The notes under the pieces: model-generated
What the model was told of the DNA's origin: nothing
The model's database searches: none
What the model saw: only the letters and a program-made list of their open reading frames with translations
Assembly (NCBI GenBank): GCA_032622095.1
Contig: CP136061.1
Location: 214,922,373-214,986,372, forward strand
DNA from: Siphonodentalium dalli
Lineage: Eukaryota; Mollusca; Scaphopoda; Gadilida; Siphonodentaliidae
Length of the DNA stretch: 64,000 bases
Direction: 5' to 3'
Shown: piece by piece, positions 35,185 to 46,987 of the stretch
How the letters are laid out: each line of letters begins with the position of its first letter
Position numbering within the stretch: position 1 is the stretch's first letter
Translations under genes and position numbers: made by a program

Positions 35185-35691
35185 TTCATTTCTTAAATCA
35201 ACAAGTTTGATCAGAAATATTCTTCACATGCATGTTTGATAGTATTCTAATAGCTTGCTGATATCTTTGGAAAATAATAGAAGAAAAAAAATGTTAAAAT
35301 TGCCTTGCCTGATATCTTTTTTGAGCAAATCATGATGTGGCTATCAATTATAAAGAAAATGGCCATTGTATGCATGTCCTGTATGTCTAACTGTAAGATG
35401 AATGCAGTTTATATTGCAGTGAATAATTGCAGTCTGGACCTATATAAGCCGCCACTTAATGTCATTCCCAGAAACATGAGTGAAATAAATCAAGATAAAA
35501 GAACATGACAGTACAAGTGAACTAATGCTTTAGGAAATACAGTTACATGGTGCATGAGAATTCATTTTATTATATAACTACAACCGTGAAATCACATTTA
35601 AAGTGATGTGGAACACTCCGATAGGGTGATTGAACAGGAATAGAGAATAAAGAAGTTATTTTCTTAAAGCTTATCAAAATTGGCAGCACGC

Positions 35692-36012
35692 AACGTCATT
35701 AATATGAATTATATGTAGCGATTCTCATTGGCAAAATCATCGTCGTATGTTTGTCTATAAACATACGACGATGATTTCGCCAATGAGAATCACTACATAT
35801 AATTCATATTAATGACATTGAATTAAGGTAGCAACCCTCATTGGTGGAATCATCGTCGTATGTTTATAGACAAAATTTTGTCCTGAATTAAGGTAGTGAC
35901 TCTCATTGGCAGAATAATCGTCGAATGTTTACAGACAAAAGTTTGACCTCAATTAATGTAGCGACTCTCATTGCGGAATCATCATCATATGTTTATAGAT
36001 AAAAGTTTGACC
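35692..36012. repeat. Palindrome followed by a ~65-bp tandem repeat
   Basis: 35692-35820 is a ~60-bp-arm palindrome (GTCATTAATATGAATTATAT...). It is followed by about three ~65-bp units with TCTCATTGGCAGAATCATCG and GTTTATAGACAAAAGTTTG. Further copies of the unit occur at 25306-25380, 25652-25700, 28741-28800, 28990-29045 and 36422-36490. Confidence 0.8.
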
Positions 36013-36020
36013 TCAATTAA

Positions 36021-36412
36021 CCCTTTACCCAACAGAAGGGCCCTGTGCCAATGCATTCTCTTATATATGCGAGTCGACCATAGGTCGCCTCGCATATATA
36101 AGAGAATGCATTGGCTTAACACATTAAAAATTATAAAATTGTTAAAGAATGTAAGAAAAAATGGTAAAAAGTGTTAAAAAAAGATTTTGTTTAGGCCAAT
36201 GCATTCTCTTATATATGCGAGGCGACCTATGGTCGACTCGCATATATAAGAGAATGCATTGGCACAGGGCATAACTGTAACTATCACAATGTGATCAAGG
36301 AGCCGGTTCCAATGATATCCATATTTGTATGGTTCTATTGAGACAGACCGAAGATAATTTAGGCTGTTGAAGCTTTATTTGGCCGGTTTTGGCCGGTTTG
36401 TTGGGTAAAGGG
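36021..36412. mobile_element. C-family TTAA element, left member of inverted pair
   Basis: TTAA 36017-36020 and 36413-36416. Ends CCCTTTACCCAACA... / ...TGTTGGGTAAAGGG. Two AATGCATTCTCTTATATATG hairpins frame an A/T-rich spacer. The right part has GTTCCAATGATATCC and CCGGTTTTGGCCGGTT. Confidence 0.88.
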
Positions 36413-36605
36413 TTAAGGTACCGGTAGCGACTCTCATTGCCAGAATCATCATCGTATGTTTATATACATAAGTTTGTCCTGAATTGAGGAGTATATATTG
36501 ATTGAATAATTTATTGGAAAAAGCATGTACATTTAGTATACAATAGGATTGATAAAATAATGGTGCAAAATACAATGCATATATATAAAATTAACCCTTT
36601 ATCGG

Positions 36606-36718
36606 GGAGAGCTTTCCAATGAATGGCAACAAGCCATATTTCCGACTAAATCCTGAAAAGTTACCCATAATTCTGAGCACTGTGGTTAAGGAGTCGATTA
36701 ATTAGGGCTTTACTGTAT
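36606..36718. mobile_element. MITE-B right arm
   Basis: GAGAGCTTTCCAATGAATGG...CATAATTCTG, a 5-bp insertion (AGCAC), then TGTGGTTAAGGAGTCG...TTTACTGTA. Confidence 0.8.
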
Positions 36719-37035
36719 AATTTAAATGATGGTATAGTTGACATGGCTGATCAGGGATCATTTAGATTCTAATTGTATATATTTCGGATGTGAAGCCTTC
36801 TAATTTTAAGAGCTCACCCCTTTCTGCTGATAGGAGTTCATTCAATCTAAACTTTCAGAATTAGAGGTTCAGATGAAGTAATTTGTGGATATCAGATATT
36901 ATTAAAATTTAGTTAAACTTATATTTTGTTGATGTTTAATGTGTTGAGTATATATTGAGTTTTGTTTAGTTACATTACAAATAATTCATATTTAGTTGTT
37001 CAGTGGTTTGATCTTAATAACTTCAAAGTCCTTAA

Positions 37036-37428
37036 CCCTTTACCCAACAAACCGGCCAAATCCGGCCAAATAAAGCTTCAACAGCCTAAAATATCTTCGG
37101 TCTGTCTCAATAGAACCATACAAATATGGATATCATTGGAACCGGCTGCTTGGCCACATTGTGATAGTTACAGTTATGCCCTGTGCCAATGCATTCTCTT
37201 ATATATGCGAGTCGACCATAGGTCGCCTCGCATATATAAGAGAATACATTGGCCTAAAAAAAAACTTTTTTTTAACACTTTTTACCATTTTTTCTTACAT
37301 TCTTTAACAATTTTATAATTTTTAATGTGTTAAGCCAATGCATTCTCTTATATATGCGAGGCGACCTATGGTCGACTCGCATATATAAGAGAATGCATTG
37401 GCACATGGCCCTTCTGTTGGGTAAAGGG
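37036..37428. mobile_element. C-family TTAA element, right (inverted) member
   Basis: Reverse complement of 36021-36412, about 95% identical, starting after TTAA 37032-37035. Together the two form a 0.39-kb-arm inverted repeat with a 0.6-kb spacer that holds half a MITE-B (36606-36718). Confidence 0.88.
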
Positions 37429-37456
37429 TTATAGAATAAATTAAGCTATGGCCGTC

Positions 37457-38330
37457 CTCTAGAATAAGCCACTGAATATTATTTGGAACCGCTACACTAA
37501 AGCGTCATTGATGAGCAGTTATCCCATGGGAAATGTTTAGACATGAAAGTAAATGAGATATATATACATCGCTGGTTTAGATATTAAGGTCAACAAACGA
37601 TACCTAGGTCATTTGTTGAACTTATTACAGTAATGCCCTAAATAATTGACTCCTTAAAAACAGCAGAATTATGGGTAAGTGAGAGCTTTCCGTTGAATGG
37701 CAACAATCGATATTTCTGACTAAATCCTGAAAAGTTACCCATAATTCTGCTGTGGTTAAGGAGTCGATTATTTAGGGCATTACTGTACCTTAAGCTTCTT
37801 TGAAGTATTGTGACAAGCTTATCCTGTAGCTCCTCACAGTAAGTATTTAATACAGATAAATAACCACACATCCTCCAAGGAGTCAGGTACAATCCTGAGT
37901 TTAGTGTGCCTGTCATTTGCAGAATGAGGTCCCCCGAGGGTGAATTTAGTTACGATATCCCGCATAGTGGGCTAGCATCACTATTATAAAATTCACCCTC
38001 TAGAATAAGCCACTGAATATTATTTGGAACCACTACACTAAAGCGTCATTGATGAGCAGTTATCCCATGGGAAATGTTTAGACATGAAAGTAAATGAGAT
38101 ATATATACATCGCTGGTTTAGATATTAAGTTCAACAAACGATACCTAGGTCATTTGTTGAACTTATTACAGTAATGCCCTAAATAATTGACTCCTTAACC
38201 ACAGCAGAATTATGGGTAAGAGAGCTTTCCGATGAATAGCAACAATCCATATTTCCGACTAAATCCTGAAAAATTACCCATAATTCTGCTGTGGTTAAGG
38301 AGTCAATTATTTAGGGCATTAATGTATCTG
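37457..38330. repeat. Direct duplication, 541-bp period
   Basis: 37457-37791 and 37998-38330 share CTCTAGAATAAGCCACTGAA, an F-type MITE core and a deleted MITE-B (37627-37788; 38169-38326). The first copy is followed by a MITE-A left hairpin (37893-38002) that merges into the start of the second copy. Confidence 0.85.
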
Positions 38331-38587
38331 AACATTTCTCTGCAATAAATAGGACTCCTTTTGTACATTTATGATCTGTTATCTGCTTGTGTTCTCCTAT
38401 TTGAAAACCACTCCACTTATAGAAAGGGTATATAAACAAATAATTTGGGGAGAGGAGCTTTATAATCTAAGTTGCCTAACTTGTGCTCCAATCCCCAGTG
38501 GTTACTCCCTCATCATTCATTAGCTCCACATTATCATTTAATTGTTAATACTGTATATATTGGGAGACACAATAAATATGTTACAAA

Positions 38588-38845
38588 CAAACAAATAATT
38601 TTGTTCTGTATTGAAGAGTGAATGGAACCCACTTCAAGTTCTATTGATCCCATTTCCAGATGCTACTAACGTCACATTTCCTATAGAATGATCACTGATC
38701 ATCAGAACCACTCCACTTATAGAAAGGGTATAAACAAATAATTTTGTTTTGTATCGAACTGAGTGAATGGAACCCACTTTGAATTCTATTGATCCCATTT
38801 CCAGGCGCTACTAACATTGCATTTCCTATAGAATGATCACTGATC
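38588..38845. repeat. Tandem duplication, about 140-bp unit
   Basis: Two copies of AACAAATAATTTTGTT...GTGAATGGAACCCACTT...TCCTATAGAATGATCACTGATCATC; a partial third copy of ACCACTCCACTTATAGAAAG is at 38407. Confidence 0.85.
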
Positions 38846-38946
38846 ATCGGATCAACAGATTAGCATAATACGATTTTTCACTTACGTAACACATTATTAC
38901 CAGGGGCTATCTTTATCTAATCATGGTATCTGTCTGTATGAAGCCC

Positions 38947-39360
38947 AAGCCTTGAAATAGTGTGTCTGTCATTTGCAAAATGAGGTCCCCAGAGGGTGTA
39001 ATTAGTGACCATCTCGGAACCTCATTCTGCGAGGCTTCAACTGCTACATGGGAGAATTAGGATCAGATTGAAGTTCTCCTGTTGAAGTTGGTGATGTTCA
39101 CCCATTTGATGTTCACCCACCAGTCACCTCAATTTTATATTCTGCAAATTATGGGATATATAAACTCAACAGAAGGGAAAAAGTAACTAAATATAATGAT
39201 AATTTGATATTATAGATACTTCCCAGCAGATGAAGCCTAATCAGAATGAGGTCCCCAGAGGGTGAATGTAGTGATGCTAGCCCACTGTGTGAGATAGCGT
39301 CACTAAATTGACCCTCTGGGGACCTCATTTTGCTAATGACAGACACACTATTCAAGGCTT
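38947..39360. mobile_element. MITE-A, left hairpin deleted
   Basis: Ends CAAGCCTTGAAATAG... / ...CTATTCAAGGCTT. The left hairpin's inner arm is lost (GTGACCATCTCGGAACCTC), the right hairpin is intact. Flanks ATGAAGCC / GTCTAAGC give at most an eroded duplication. Confidence 0.82.
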
Positions 39361-39540
39361 GTCTAAGCCTCCCCTATAGCATGCAGAGGGTTGTAAGGAG
39401 CTTAAGCTTATAGCCACCAATCTCCCATCTGCACCTGCATGTGCACCTCTGATATTCAGTGATAGTATTACTACTACATGTTACAAGGACAAAGAAAGTG
39501 AAGAATTAGATGTACATGTTTTTTGTATGATTTACATGTA

Positions 39541-39757
39541 CTGTAATGCCCGAAGTATATGACCCTTTAACCACTGCAGAATTATGGGAAATTTTTCAGG
39601 ATTTAGTCGGAAATATGGCTTGATGCCATTCATCGGAAAGCTCTTGGTGAGAGCTTTCCGATGAATGGCAACAAGCCATATTTCCGACAAAATCCTGAAA
39701 AATTTCCCATAATTCTGCTGTGGTTATAAAAGGGTCATATACTTGGGGCATTATTGT
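39541..39757. mobile_element. MITE-B palindrome, diverged
   Basis: CTGTAATGCCCGAAGTATAT...GGAAATTTTTCAGG...inverse...GGGGCATTATTGTA. Complete but older than the tandem-unit copies. Confidence 0.85.
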
Positions 39758-39911
39758 AGCTCCTCTCTTGATCATGTCATGAATCACTAGTTTGCATGGC
39801 TATGGTCGTAGAGATCATACTCCACAAGTTGAAAACCTGCCGAACTGTTTTGACAGGGAATTTTATAACTTTGAACAGACAATGCAGGGAACATATTTCT
39901 TTGTTAATAAC

Positions 39912-40765
39912 CAAGCCTTGAAATAGTGTGTCTGTCATTTGCAGAATGAGGTCCCCAGAGGGTGAATTTAGTGATGCTACCCCGCATAGCAGGCTAGCAT
40001 CACCAAATTCACCCTCTGTGAACCTCATTCTGCTGAGGTGTATTAAGCAGAATGAGGTCCCCACGATGTGTCTTTCTGCAAATTAAAATGCTGCCAGATT
40101 TTTTGTCGACATGTTGATAGCATTAGCAATGGTTGGTATGAATTTCTACCATAGCATATATATACCATACCAGATGGAGATAATGAAACATGATCATAAG
40201 AGTGATATATTATATTGATCTATTGTCAATTATTTGAAGTTGGTTTCTCATTGTATTTATCAAAACAAGCCTTCTACCTTAAAGGTTAACCAATGCTTAA
40301 GCAAACAAACAGGAGGTGTCAACAAAATTCACCATTGAGACACAGTGGATAAAAACTCAGTGTTGTGACAGTGATAGCCAGTCACCAGTCTTACACTTTG
40401 AAATTTGGAAAAAAAACATTTGAAGAAACCATTGGATGAATCATGAAAGAAAACTTTGAGAAGAAACAAGTACCTGTGTTTTTGAAGTAATTGAAATTAG
40501 ACCCTAATTACAATTACAATTACATCCTAACCAATTACAATTGCAATTACATGTAATTGAGAATAAACTCAATTACCAATTACATGCAATTACTTGAAAA
40601 AATGTAATTAATTACAATCAATTACAATTACAAATTACAATTACCCCATCCCTGGTCCCCAGAGGGTGAATTTGGTGATGCTAGCCCGCTATGCGGGGTA
40701 GCATCACTAAATTCACCCTCGGGGACCTCATTCTGCAAATGACAGACACACTATTTCAAGGCTTG
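39912..40765. mobile_element. MITE-A, enlarged 0.85-kb composite
   Basis: Left end at 39912 (CAAGCCTTGAAATAG) and right end at 40765 (CTATTTCAAGGCTTG) are flanked by TTAATAAC and TTAATACC, 7/8 identical, so both belong to one insertion. The interior (about 40085-40650) is not the normal core: it has a unique segment and a CAATTA-rich low-complexity stretch (40503-40646) ending TTACCCCATCCCTGG. Confidence 0.75.
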
Positions 40766-40988
40766 TTAATACCTATTATTTAATAATCTATTTCACAGTC
40801 GGGGTGGTACTAGCTCGAGATTGCATGATTTAAGTGACTTACATGAGCCTATTTCACAATAAACATTAAGTTGATTGCCTGGAAAATCTCCAGGATTGTA
40901 AACCAAGCAAAGCAAAATTTGCTCACAAAAGTTGTCTAATTATGTAATCTCGAGCTGCGATCTTCACCTACTGTGAAATACATACTAA

Positions 40989-41425
40989 AGATGCATAATC
41001 CGATTATTAAAGCGCCCCTCAATTACTATTTTAATATTTTGGATTTGGAGGTAAAAACAAATTTATTCGAGTCGAGGATCCCACCCATCAAAGCACAGAG
41101 TTATTAGATATCGATTTTTGAAATCTATTATTTTTCACCATCGAGACTTATTTGTGGCCTGATAAAAAGTCAACGAGCCGACGATTTCAGACCAAATTGC
41201 GGATGAAGATGGATAACTCTAAAATCAAGTGGCTTTGTGTTGATAATAAGGCCAAATTTGATTGAACAACATGTTGATAAATAACACATTTCGTGCAATT
41301 TTATACTATAGTGGACTATATTTTTGGGCAATTAATCATTTCTGATAACTGTAGCGGCATTTCAAAAAATGTTGTTGTTGTTGGCATCTGATTATATGGG
41401 GACCATCGATTAGGATTGAGTATCT
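40989..41425. mobile_element. D-family element, long form
   Basis: ATGCATAATCCGATTATTAA...CGAGTCGAGGATCC...GATGGATAACTCTAAAATC...TAGGATTGAGTATCT then TTAA 41426-41429. Confidence 0.8.
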
Positions 41426-41751
41426 TTAAGGAAAAGATATAAATAAAGAAATGTATTACCTACGTTGTTTTTTCAATATTATAAAGTTTCCCATCTGAAT
41501 ATCAAAAAGTTCCCAGGTATTGTACTGGTGAAATATGATCTCTATGGACGTCGCCAGAGTAGAGATTCATGGCATGATCTAGCATTTTCCATACAAGATA
41601 CACATGCACAAGTAAAACATTTGGTAAATTTAACTTATAACCCTACGGTGTTGACCAAATTGTTGTCGGTTGTTACAACATTTATGTCAGCATGTTCAAT
41701 AAAATGTATGAAAATATGCAGTTTTTTTTTTTGGACAAAATATCTCAGGTA

Positions 41752-41967
41752 CAGTAATGCTCTAAGTAATCAACTCCTTATAAACCACAGCAGAATTATG
41801 GGTAACTTTTCAAGATTTAGTCGCAAATATGGCTTGTTGCCATTCATCGGAAAGTTCTCCCCGTGAGCTTTCCATTGAATGGCAACAAGCCATATTTCCG
41901 ACTAAATCCTGAAAAGTTACCCATAATTCTGCTGTGGTTAAGGAGTTGATTACTTAGGGCATTACTG
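41752..41967. mobile_element. MITE-B palindrome
   Basis: CAGTAATGCTCTAAGTAATC...inverse...GATTACTTAGGGCATTACTG, flanked by TA on both sides. Confidence 0.88.
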
Positions 41968-42129
41968 TACATGTATGTTTTATCATATTTCTGCTAGGAC
42001 TAATGTAATCTAATATCTAGACAACTTGCACCATTGGCTTATTTTCTTTTGAAAAGTACCATGCAGTACACAATATGAACATGATACATAAACTCCATCT
42101 GTATATGCAAATTGCATTATATTTTTCTT

Positions 42130-42777
42130 AAATATATATGCAAGGCTCCCTATTGGAGACGCGCAAATATAAGATAATTCACTGGCATAGGATCTTTAAT
42201 GCTGCACCAGCAGGTTAACTACGAAAAAAGGCAATGTCATTAAAAAAAAAGTCATAGAAGCCAACAAGTAATTTCATGTTAATTTAAAGCTTTGTCATAG
42301 CAGAAAAATACCAATTTATAAGGCCTGCCTTTAGATCGCTTTTATGATGTTTGATTTGCAATCAGAATGGTGCACTTGTCTTGAAAAACTGCCCCAGTGC
42401 CCTCCGATGCTTCTGACATCCGTACATGTTCGTACCGACCAGGAATAACCCAGGAAGCCTTCAGCAGTATTAAAAGGCTTGATCAGTTCTGCCTGTCGTG
42501 GTTACTAAAGAAAATTATTGTCAGTCCTCTGCACTTGGGTGTCTGCAGCATTGATTTAATAGGCTCAGTTTCTTGTCAGCTGTGAGAGGATCAATAAAAG
42601 GGTTGTATGAATTGGATTTATGCCTCACCTATTTGAACGTTTTACATAGCCCTTGATCGAATTTCATCACCCCAAGGCGTATTTCAATTTCTTGTTTACA
42701 AACATTTAAAATCTTAGATATGCTCTATTACTCTAGGTCACTGTCATTTTAGTGCATTGTGTAAATGACCTCCATTC
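42130..42777. other. C-family remnant, then no recognised feature
   Basis: 42130-42217 is a C-family right end (TATGCAAGGCTCCCTATTGG...CTTTAATGCTGCACCAGCAGGTTAA). The remaining ~550 bp shows no coding similarity or repeat. Confidence 0.5.
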
Positions 42778-43118
42778 AAGCCTGAGATTAGTTTGCCTGT
42801 CATTTGCAGAATGAGGTCCCCAGAGGGTGAATTTCGTTATGCTATCCCGAATAGTGAGCTAGCATCACCAAATTCATCCTCTGGGGACCTCATTCTGCAT
42901 GGCCTCATCTGCTATGGGAGACATAGACTGAGATTGAAGTTCCCAAATGGTGAATATTCTGATATACACCCATTGGGAACCTTGATTATGCAATATGTCG
43001 TCTGCCAATTTGGGGATATAGAGAAACTAAACTAGACGATGAATATGCGGGATAGCGTCCCTAAATTAACCTTCTGGGGACCTCATTCTGCAAATGACAG
43101 GCACACTAAACTCAGGCT
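42778..43118. mobile_element. MITE-A, internally deleted
   Basis: CAAGCCTGAGATTAG... left hairpin, a shortened centre, a broken right hairpin (GCGGGATAGCGTCCC...) and ...CTAAACTCAGGCT. Confidence 0.82.
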
Positions 43119-43238
43119 CCATTTGACGTCCTCAAGCTAGCATATTATTGTTGTGGTTGATCTATGATGACATGTCGTAAAATATATGGAGGAGGTCAAT
43201 TACCAATTTTGAATGCAATATCATTCAATTTAATGCAC

Positions 43239-43380
43239 TGGGATACAAGGTCAAGGTGAATATTGTTAGGACAATTTATTCTCTTATATACAGTGTTATA
43301 TATGTGAGGCTCCCTATGGGAGACTCGCATGTATACATGTAAGAGAATGCATTGGCACCGGGTTTTCACTAAATATTAGG
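43239..43380. mobile_element. C-family MITE fragment
   Basis: ACAAGGTCAAGGTGAATATTG...TCCCTATGGGAGACTCGCAT...AGAGAATGCATTGGCACCGG. Confidence 0.7.
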
Positions 43381-43681
43381 GAAAATCTAGTGATCGAAGA
43401 GAATTTGCTCTGTTAATTTTATGCATGACGATTTTGAGTCACTTTAATTTCACTAGTTAATTGCAACAGTGGCGTTCGTTGCAGAAATATTCATATTTGT
43501 TCAAATCGCCATCAACAGAAGGAATATTAAAATATATATAGTTTTGTTCATATGCCAAACATAATCAGCACATAAATAGTATATTGTCGTCAAGACGTAC
43601 GTTGGTGTACGTAAAAAGAACCTTTCCTGTTACAGAAGTTTGGCTTCTGTTTACATAACACAGCGCAATTCTATTGGTTAA

Positions 43682-44175
43682 AGGTACGGTTGGCCTTGGC
43701 GGTGGGTATCCTGTGAAAATATTTCCACCCGTCAAAAACCGCCACAAACAGAAAGAACAACAAAATCTAGACAGACTTTGTCCATATACAAATAAGAAAT
43801 ATCGCATAAACAGTATGTTATTGTCATATATTTGACCATTGTTATGTAAACAAAAGCATAAAAAGTTACTTTTCTCGTGTTTGTTTATATTATGATGGTT
43901 AACATAAAGAGCGTTCTTTGTTGGTGAATTCCTGATATGGAACGAATAAAGAGCGTTTATGCCATTTGTGTGTGATTAGCCAGCAGCATTGTGCTGTCTT
44001 CTGTAACACAATCAGGCTCTTGCTTAGGTAAAATATAGTAAATATTTATGATAACATACTGTTTACGCGATGGTCATGGTATATATGAACGAAACTGTAT
44101 GCGTTTTAATGTTTTTCTGTTTACGGTGATTGGAACAAATAAGAATATTTTCGGCAACTAAGGCCTCACGTGCCT
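43682..44175. mobile_element. E-family TTAA element inserted in a related element
   Basis: 494 bp, reverse orientation to 30898-31380, between TTAA 43678-43681 and 44176-44179. The host (43465-43677 plus 44180-44250) is a relative of the 50947-51458 element, where the same site is empty (CTATTGGTTAATCACACACA). Confidence 0.9.
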
Positions 44176-44554
44176 TTAATCACACACAAATGATATAAAC
44201 GCTCTTTATTATTTACATATAAGGAAAACAGTAACAAACTAGAATTCACTCACTGGAGCTGCCTATACTTGCGCCCGTCACACATGTGGCATGTTTTGTG
44301 GTGTCTTTAATACCAACAACAGTTTGAACCACGGGTGCTGGCCCCTCGTTTGAGAGATCGATAAAAACAAATCTAGATATCAAATCTCAGTTCATCCATC
44401 GCTGAAATATTTGTGTATACAAACAGAATCAAGTTGATCTATGACACTAATGATAGTCTTAGTAATACGTAGGAGTTGTTTGGCATATTTATAGAACAAT
44501 ATAGACATTGTTCATATGAAGGGTGTGAAGATGATTGGTTGCCGATGATGCCAA

Positions 44555-45010
44555 TATATATTATACTAGCAGGTGGACCCGACTTCGTCCGGGCTGTTTC
44601 CCCTCTGCTTTTCGGCGAATTGCGCGATTTGACCTTGAATTGTCCATTTTGAAGGTCAAGGTCAGGTGGGGTCACGATTTGACCCGTCCAAAGCACTGCC
44701 CGGACAAAAGTACCTGACAAAGTACCCGTCGAAATCCATCCGGTTTTACCCGATTTTACCTCGAATTGATCATTTTGAAGGTCAAGGTCAGGTCAGGGTT
44801 ACGATTTGACCCGTCCAAAACACTCCCTGGAAAAAAATTACCACTAAGTATCAAATTTTGTCAAAATCCGTCTGGCAGTTTTCCAACACCAACACCTCAA
44901 AAATGGTGGAAATCGGCCCAGCGGATACCGGGAAATCGGCCCAGCGGATACCCAGATACCCTATGTATCAAATTTTGTCCGTAAAAATCCGCCAGTTTTA
45001 CCCGATTTGA
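44555..45010. repeat. LINE-like 3' debris with GGTCAAGGTCA repeats
   Basis: Starts ACTAGCAGGTGGACCCGACT and contains repeated TTTTGAAGGTCAAGGTCAGG, GATTTGACCCGTCCAAA and GGAAATCGGCCCAGCGGATA units. The style is that of RTE-like 3' regions in invertebrates; no reverse transcriptase is present. Confidence 0.55.
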
Positions 45011-45935
45011 TTTCCACTCAAGTATATAAACGCGCCTCATATACACACGCTCATTAATTATCAAGCTTCAACGTAAAGATAAATTAGCGTTGTGTGGTAA
45101 ATTTTTACTAATTATTTTCTCGCCATCAACGTTCAACAATGTCAATGTTGTTGGCATTGACGGCCACGGTAGATTTGTACATGGAAGCCATTTCAGCTAA
45201 ATGGATAATAATTTAGCGAACTTTTACCCGCGGGGTAACTGTAAACGCCTTGAGCCTATGCGTGGTGTGAATATACAAAAAATAAATCTATCGACAATAG
45301 ACCTATGAATATCAGCTGTAAAAAAATTATATATCAGAAATTGTAAACGATATATTTTGGGATAGATACACGATTCTTAATAGCCTGCAAATTGACAATA
45401 TATATTGTAAATGTTATAATTTTGGGATAAATACACGATTCGTAATTGCCTGCAAATTGCTTACGTCCGTCGACGTATGAATATAGAGTTATCCTCCCTG
45501 CATCGGGTGACAACAGGGTTCATACAGGTGCTTAAAGTCATTAAAAGTGCTTGAATTTGATTTTCTATTTTCAAGGCCCTTAAAACTGCTTAAATTCTCA
45601 CCCTAATACCACTCAGGTCATTAAAAAGGCTTAAATTCTGGTATAAGACCGGGCCTGGGGAATAAACAACAAGGCATGGGCGGTCTTATACCTAGAAAAC
45701 TGTTAACATCACCGATATGATCGTAAAAATCGAACGGAACACATTGCTGCGGAAGTGAGGGAGACATCGCGTAATCGCTAAAAATAGCATCGTTTCCGAT
45801 ATGTACGATTTTTCAATAGTACGAAACTGTGTGCTCTCCGCAAAGCATATGTAAGCTTCGCTCTGATTGGAGGGAAAATTTACACCAGCCAATCATGTAA
45901 GTTAATAGAAAATTTAACCGGCTGAACAAATAAAT

Positions 45936-46340
45936 ATGCCGGGAAAGTGCAAGTTCAATGTCGAATGGTGTAAACAAACAAAGTATAAGCAGTGGTTGTC
46001 GCCCGATCAAGACATTCATTCGGCAAAATGCGTAATATGCGCGAAAACGTTCACAATAGCCGGTATGGGCGAGGCGGCCCTGAAAAGCCACATTTTGTCG
46101 AAAAGACACATCGACCGGAGTCAAAAATCGAATGACATTTCGGTGTTTATGAACAATGCGACGAATGCCACGCCCACAACGTCCACAAACTCCACATCGA
46201 CATCAGTTTCATCCACTTCCAGAGGCCCAACAGTGACACCATTTGTGAGAACAGAGGAAGTGGTCAAATCTGAAATCTTGTGGACAATGAAAGTTGTTGA
46301 GTCACATTATAGCTACAACAGTTCGACACACACCGCATAA
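45936..46340 (+). CDS. BED-like zinc finger N-terminal fragment (transposase-derived)
   Basis: 134 codons from ATG 45936. It reads MPGKCKFNVEWCKQTKYKQW then KCVICAKTFTIAGMGEAALK. C32, C35, H52 and H58 give C-x2-C-x16-H-x5-H, a BED-type finger. A Ser/Thr/Asn-rich linker (about residues 70-100) follows, then EEVVKSEILWTMKVVESHYS, a block that in related invertebrate proteins precedes the transposase-like domain. The frame then runs into the 95-bp minisatellite and stops, so the catalytic domain is missing. It could encode a free DNA-binding fragment, but a decayed remnant is more likely. Confidence 0.65.
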   Translation: MPGKCKFNVEWCKQTKYKQWLSPDQDIHSAKCVICAKTFTIAGMGEAALKSHILSKRHIDRSQKSNDISVFMNNATNATPTTSTNSTSTSVSSTSRGPTVTPFVRTEEVVKSEILWTMKVVESHYSYNSSTHTA

Positions 46341-46811
46341 TCAGTATAACGTTCCCACCCACCACCCCATCCCGCCACCCATAGTATCTTATGCGCCGCA
46401 GGCGCCCATTTACAGGCTCTTGCCCACATAAATAATCAGTATAACGTTCCCACCCACCACCCCATCCTGCCACTCATAGTATTTTATGCGCCGCAGGCGC
46501 CCATTTACAGGCTCTTGCCCACATAAATAATCAGTATAACGTTCCCACCCACCACCCCATCCCGCCACCCATAGTATTTTATGCGCCGCAAGCGCCCATT
46601 TACAGGCTCTTGCCCACATAAATAATCAGTATAACGTTCCCACCCACCACCCCATCCCACCACCCATAGTATCTTATGCGCCACTGGCGCCCATTTACAG
46701 GCTCTTGCCCACATAAATAATCAGTATAACGTTCCCACCCACCACCCCATGCCGCCACCCATAATATCTTATGCGCCGCAGGCACCCATTTACAGACTCT
46801 TGCCCACATAA
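46337..46811. repeat. 95-bp minisatellite, five copies
   Basis: Five tandem units of exactly 95 bp, starting ATAATCAGTATAACGTTCCC and including TATGCGCCGCAGGCGCCCAT. Units differ at only a few positions, so amplification is recent. It sits where the transposase body should begin. Confidence 0.95.
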
Positions 46812-46987
46812 ATAATCAGTGCAAATGTACATGTATGTGAAGTTATAATCAACAAACAATATTTAACATTTTGTTTTGCCCGTGATAGTGTTAAAAGGGT
46901 GCTTGAAAAGTCATTAAAAGGTCATTAAAAAGGTGCTTAAAAGTGCTTAAATTTAGTTTTTGGGAACCTGTATGAACCCTGTGACAA

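Larger units (their letters stand above)
45514..46981. mobile_element. 1.47-kb element carrying a BED-finger ORF and a minisatellite
   Basis: Inverted ends CAGGGTTCATACAGGTGC... / ...ACCTGTATGAACCCTG with TTAAAAGTGCTTAAA-type subterminal repeats, flanked by TGACAA (45508-45513, 46982-46987). CAGGG ends and the BED finger suggest hAT; the visible duplication is 6 bp rather than the usual 8. It interrupts LINE-like sequence that resumes at 46988. Confidence 0.82.

Noticed and set aside
41465-41866. 133-codon frame as a novel gene
   Set aside because: Its last third is a MITE-B arm and the rest shows no recognisable motif or splice context.
45021-45034. TATATAAA-like promoter (GTATATAAACGCGCC)
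   Set aside because: Isolated match in LINE-like debris with no downstream gene; AT-rich background makes it uninformative.
46264-46809. Series of 69-codon minus-strand frames
   Set aside because: They recur every 95 bp and simply follow the minisatellite.
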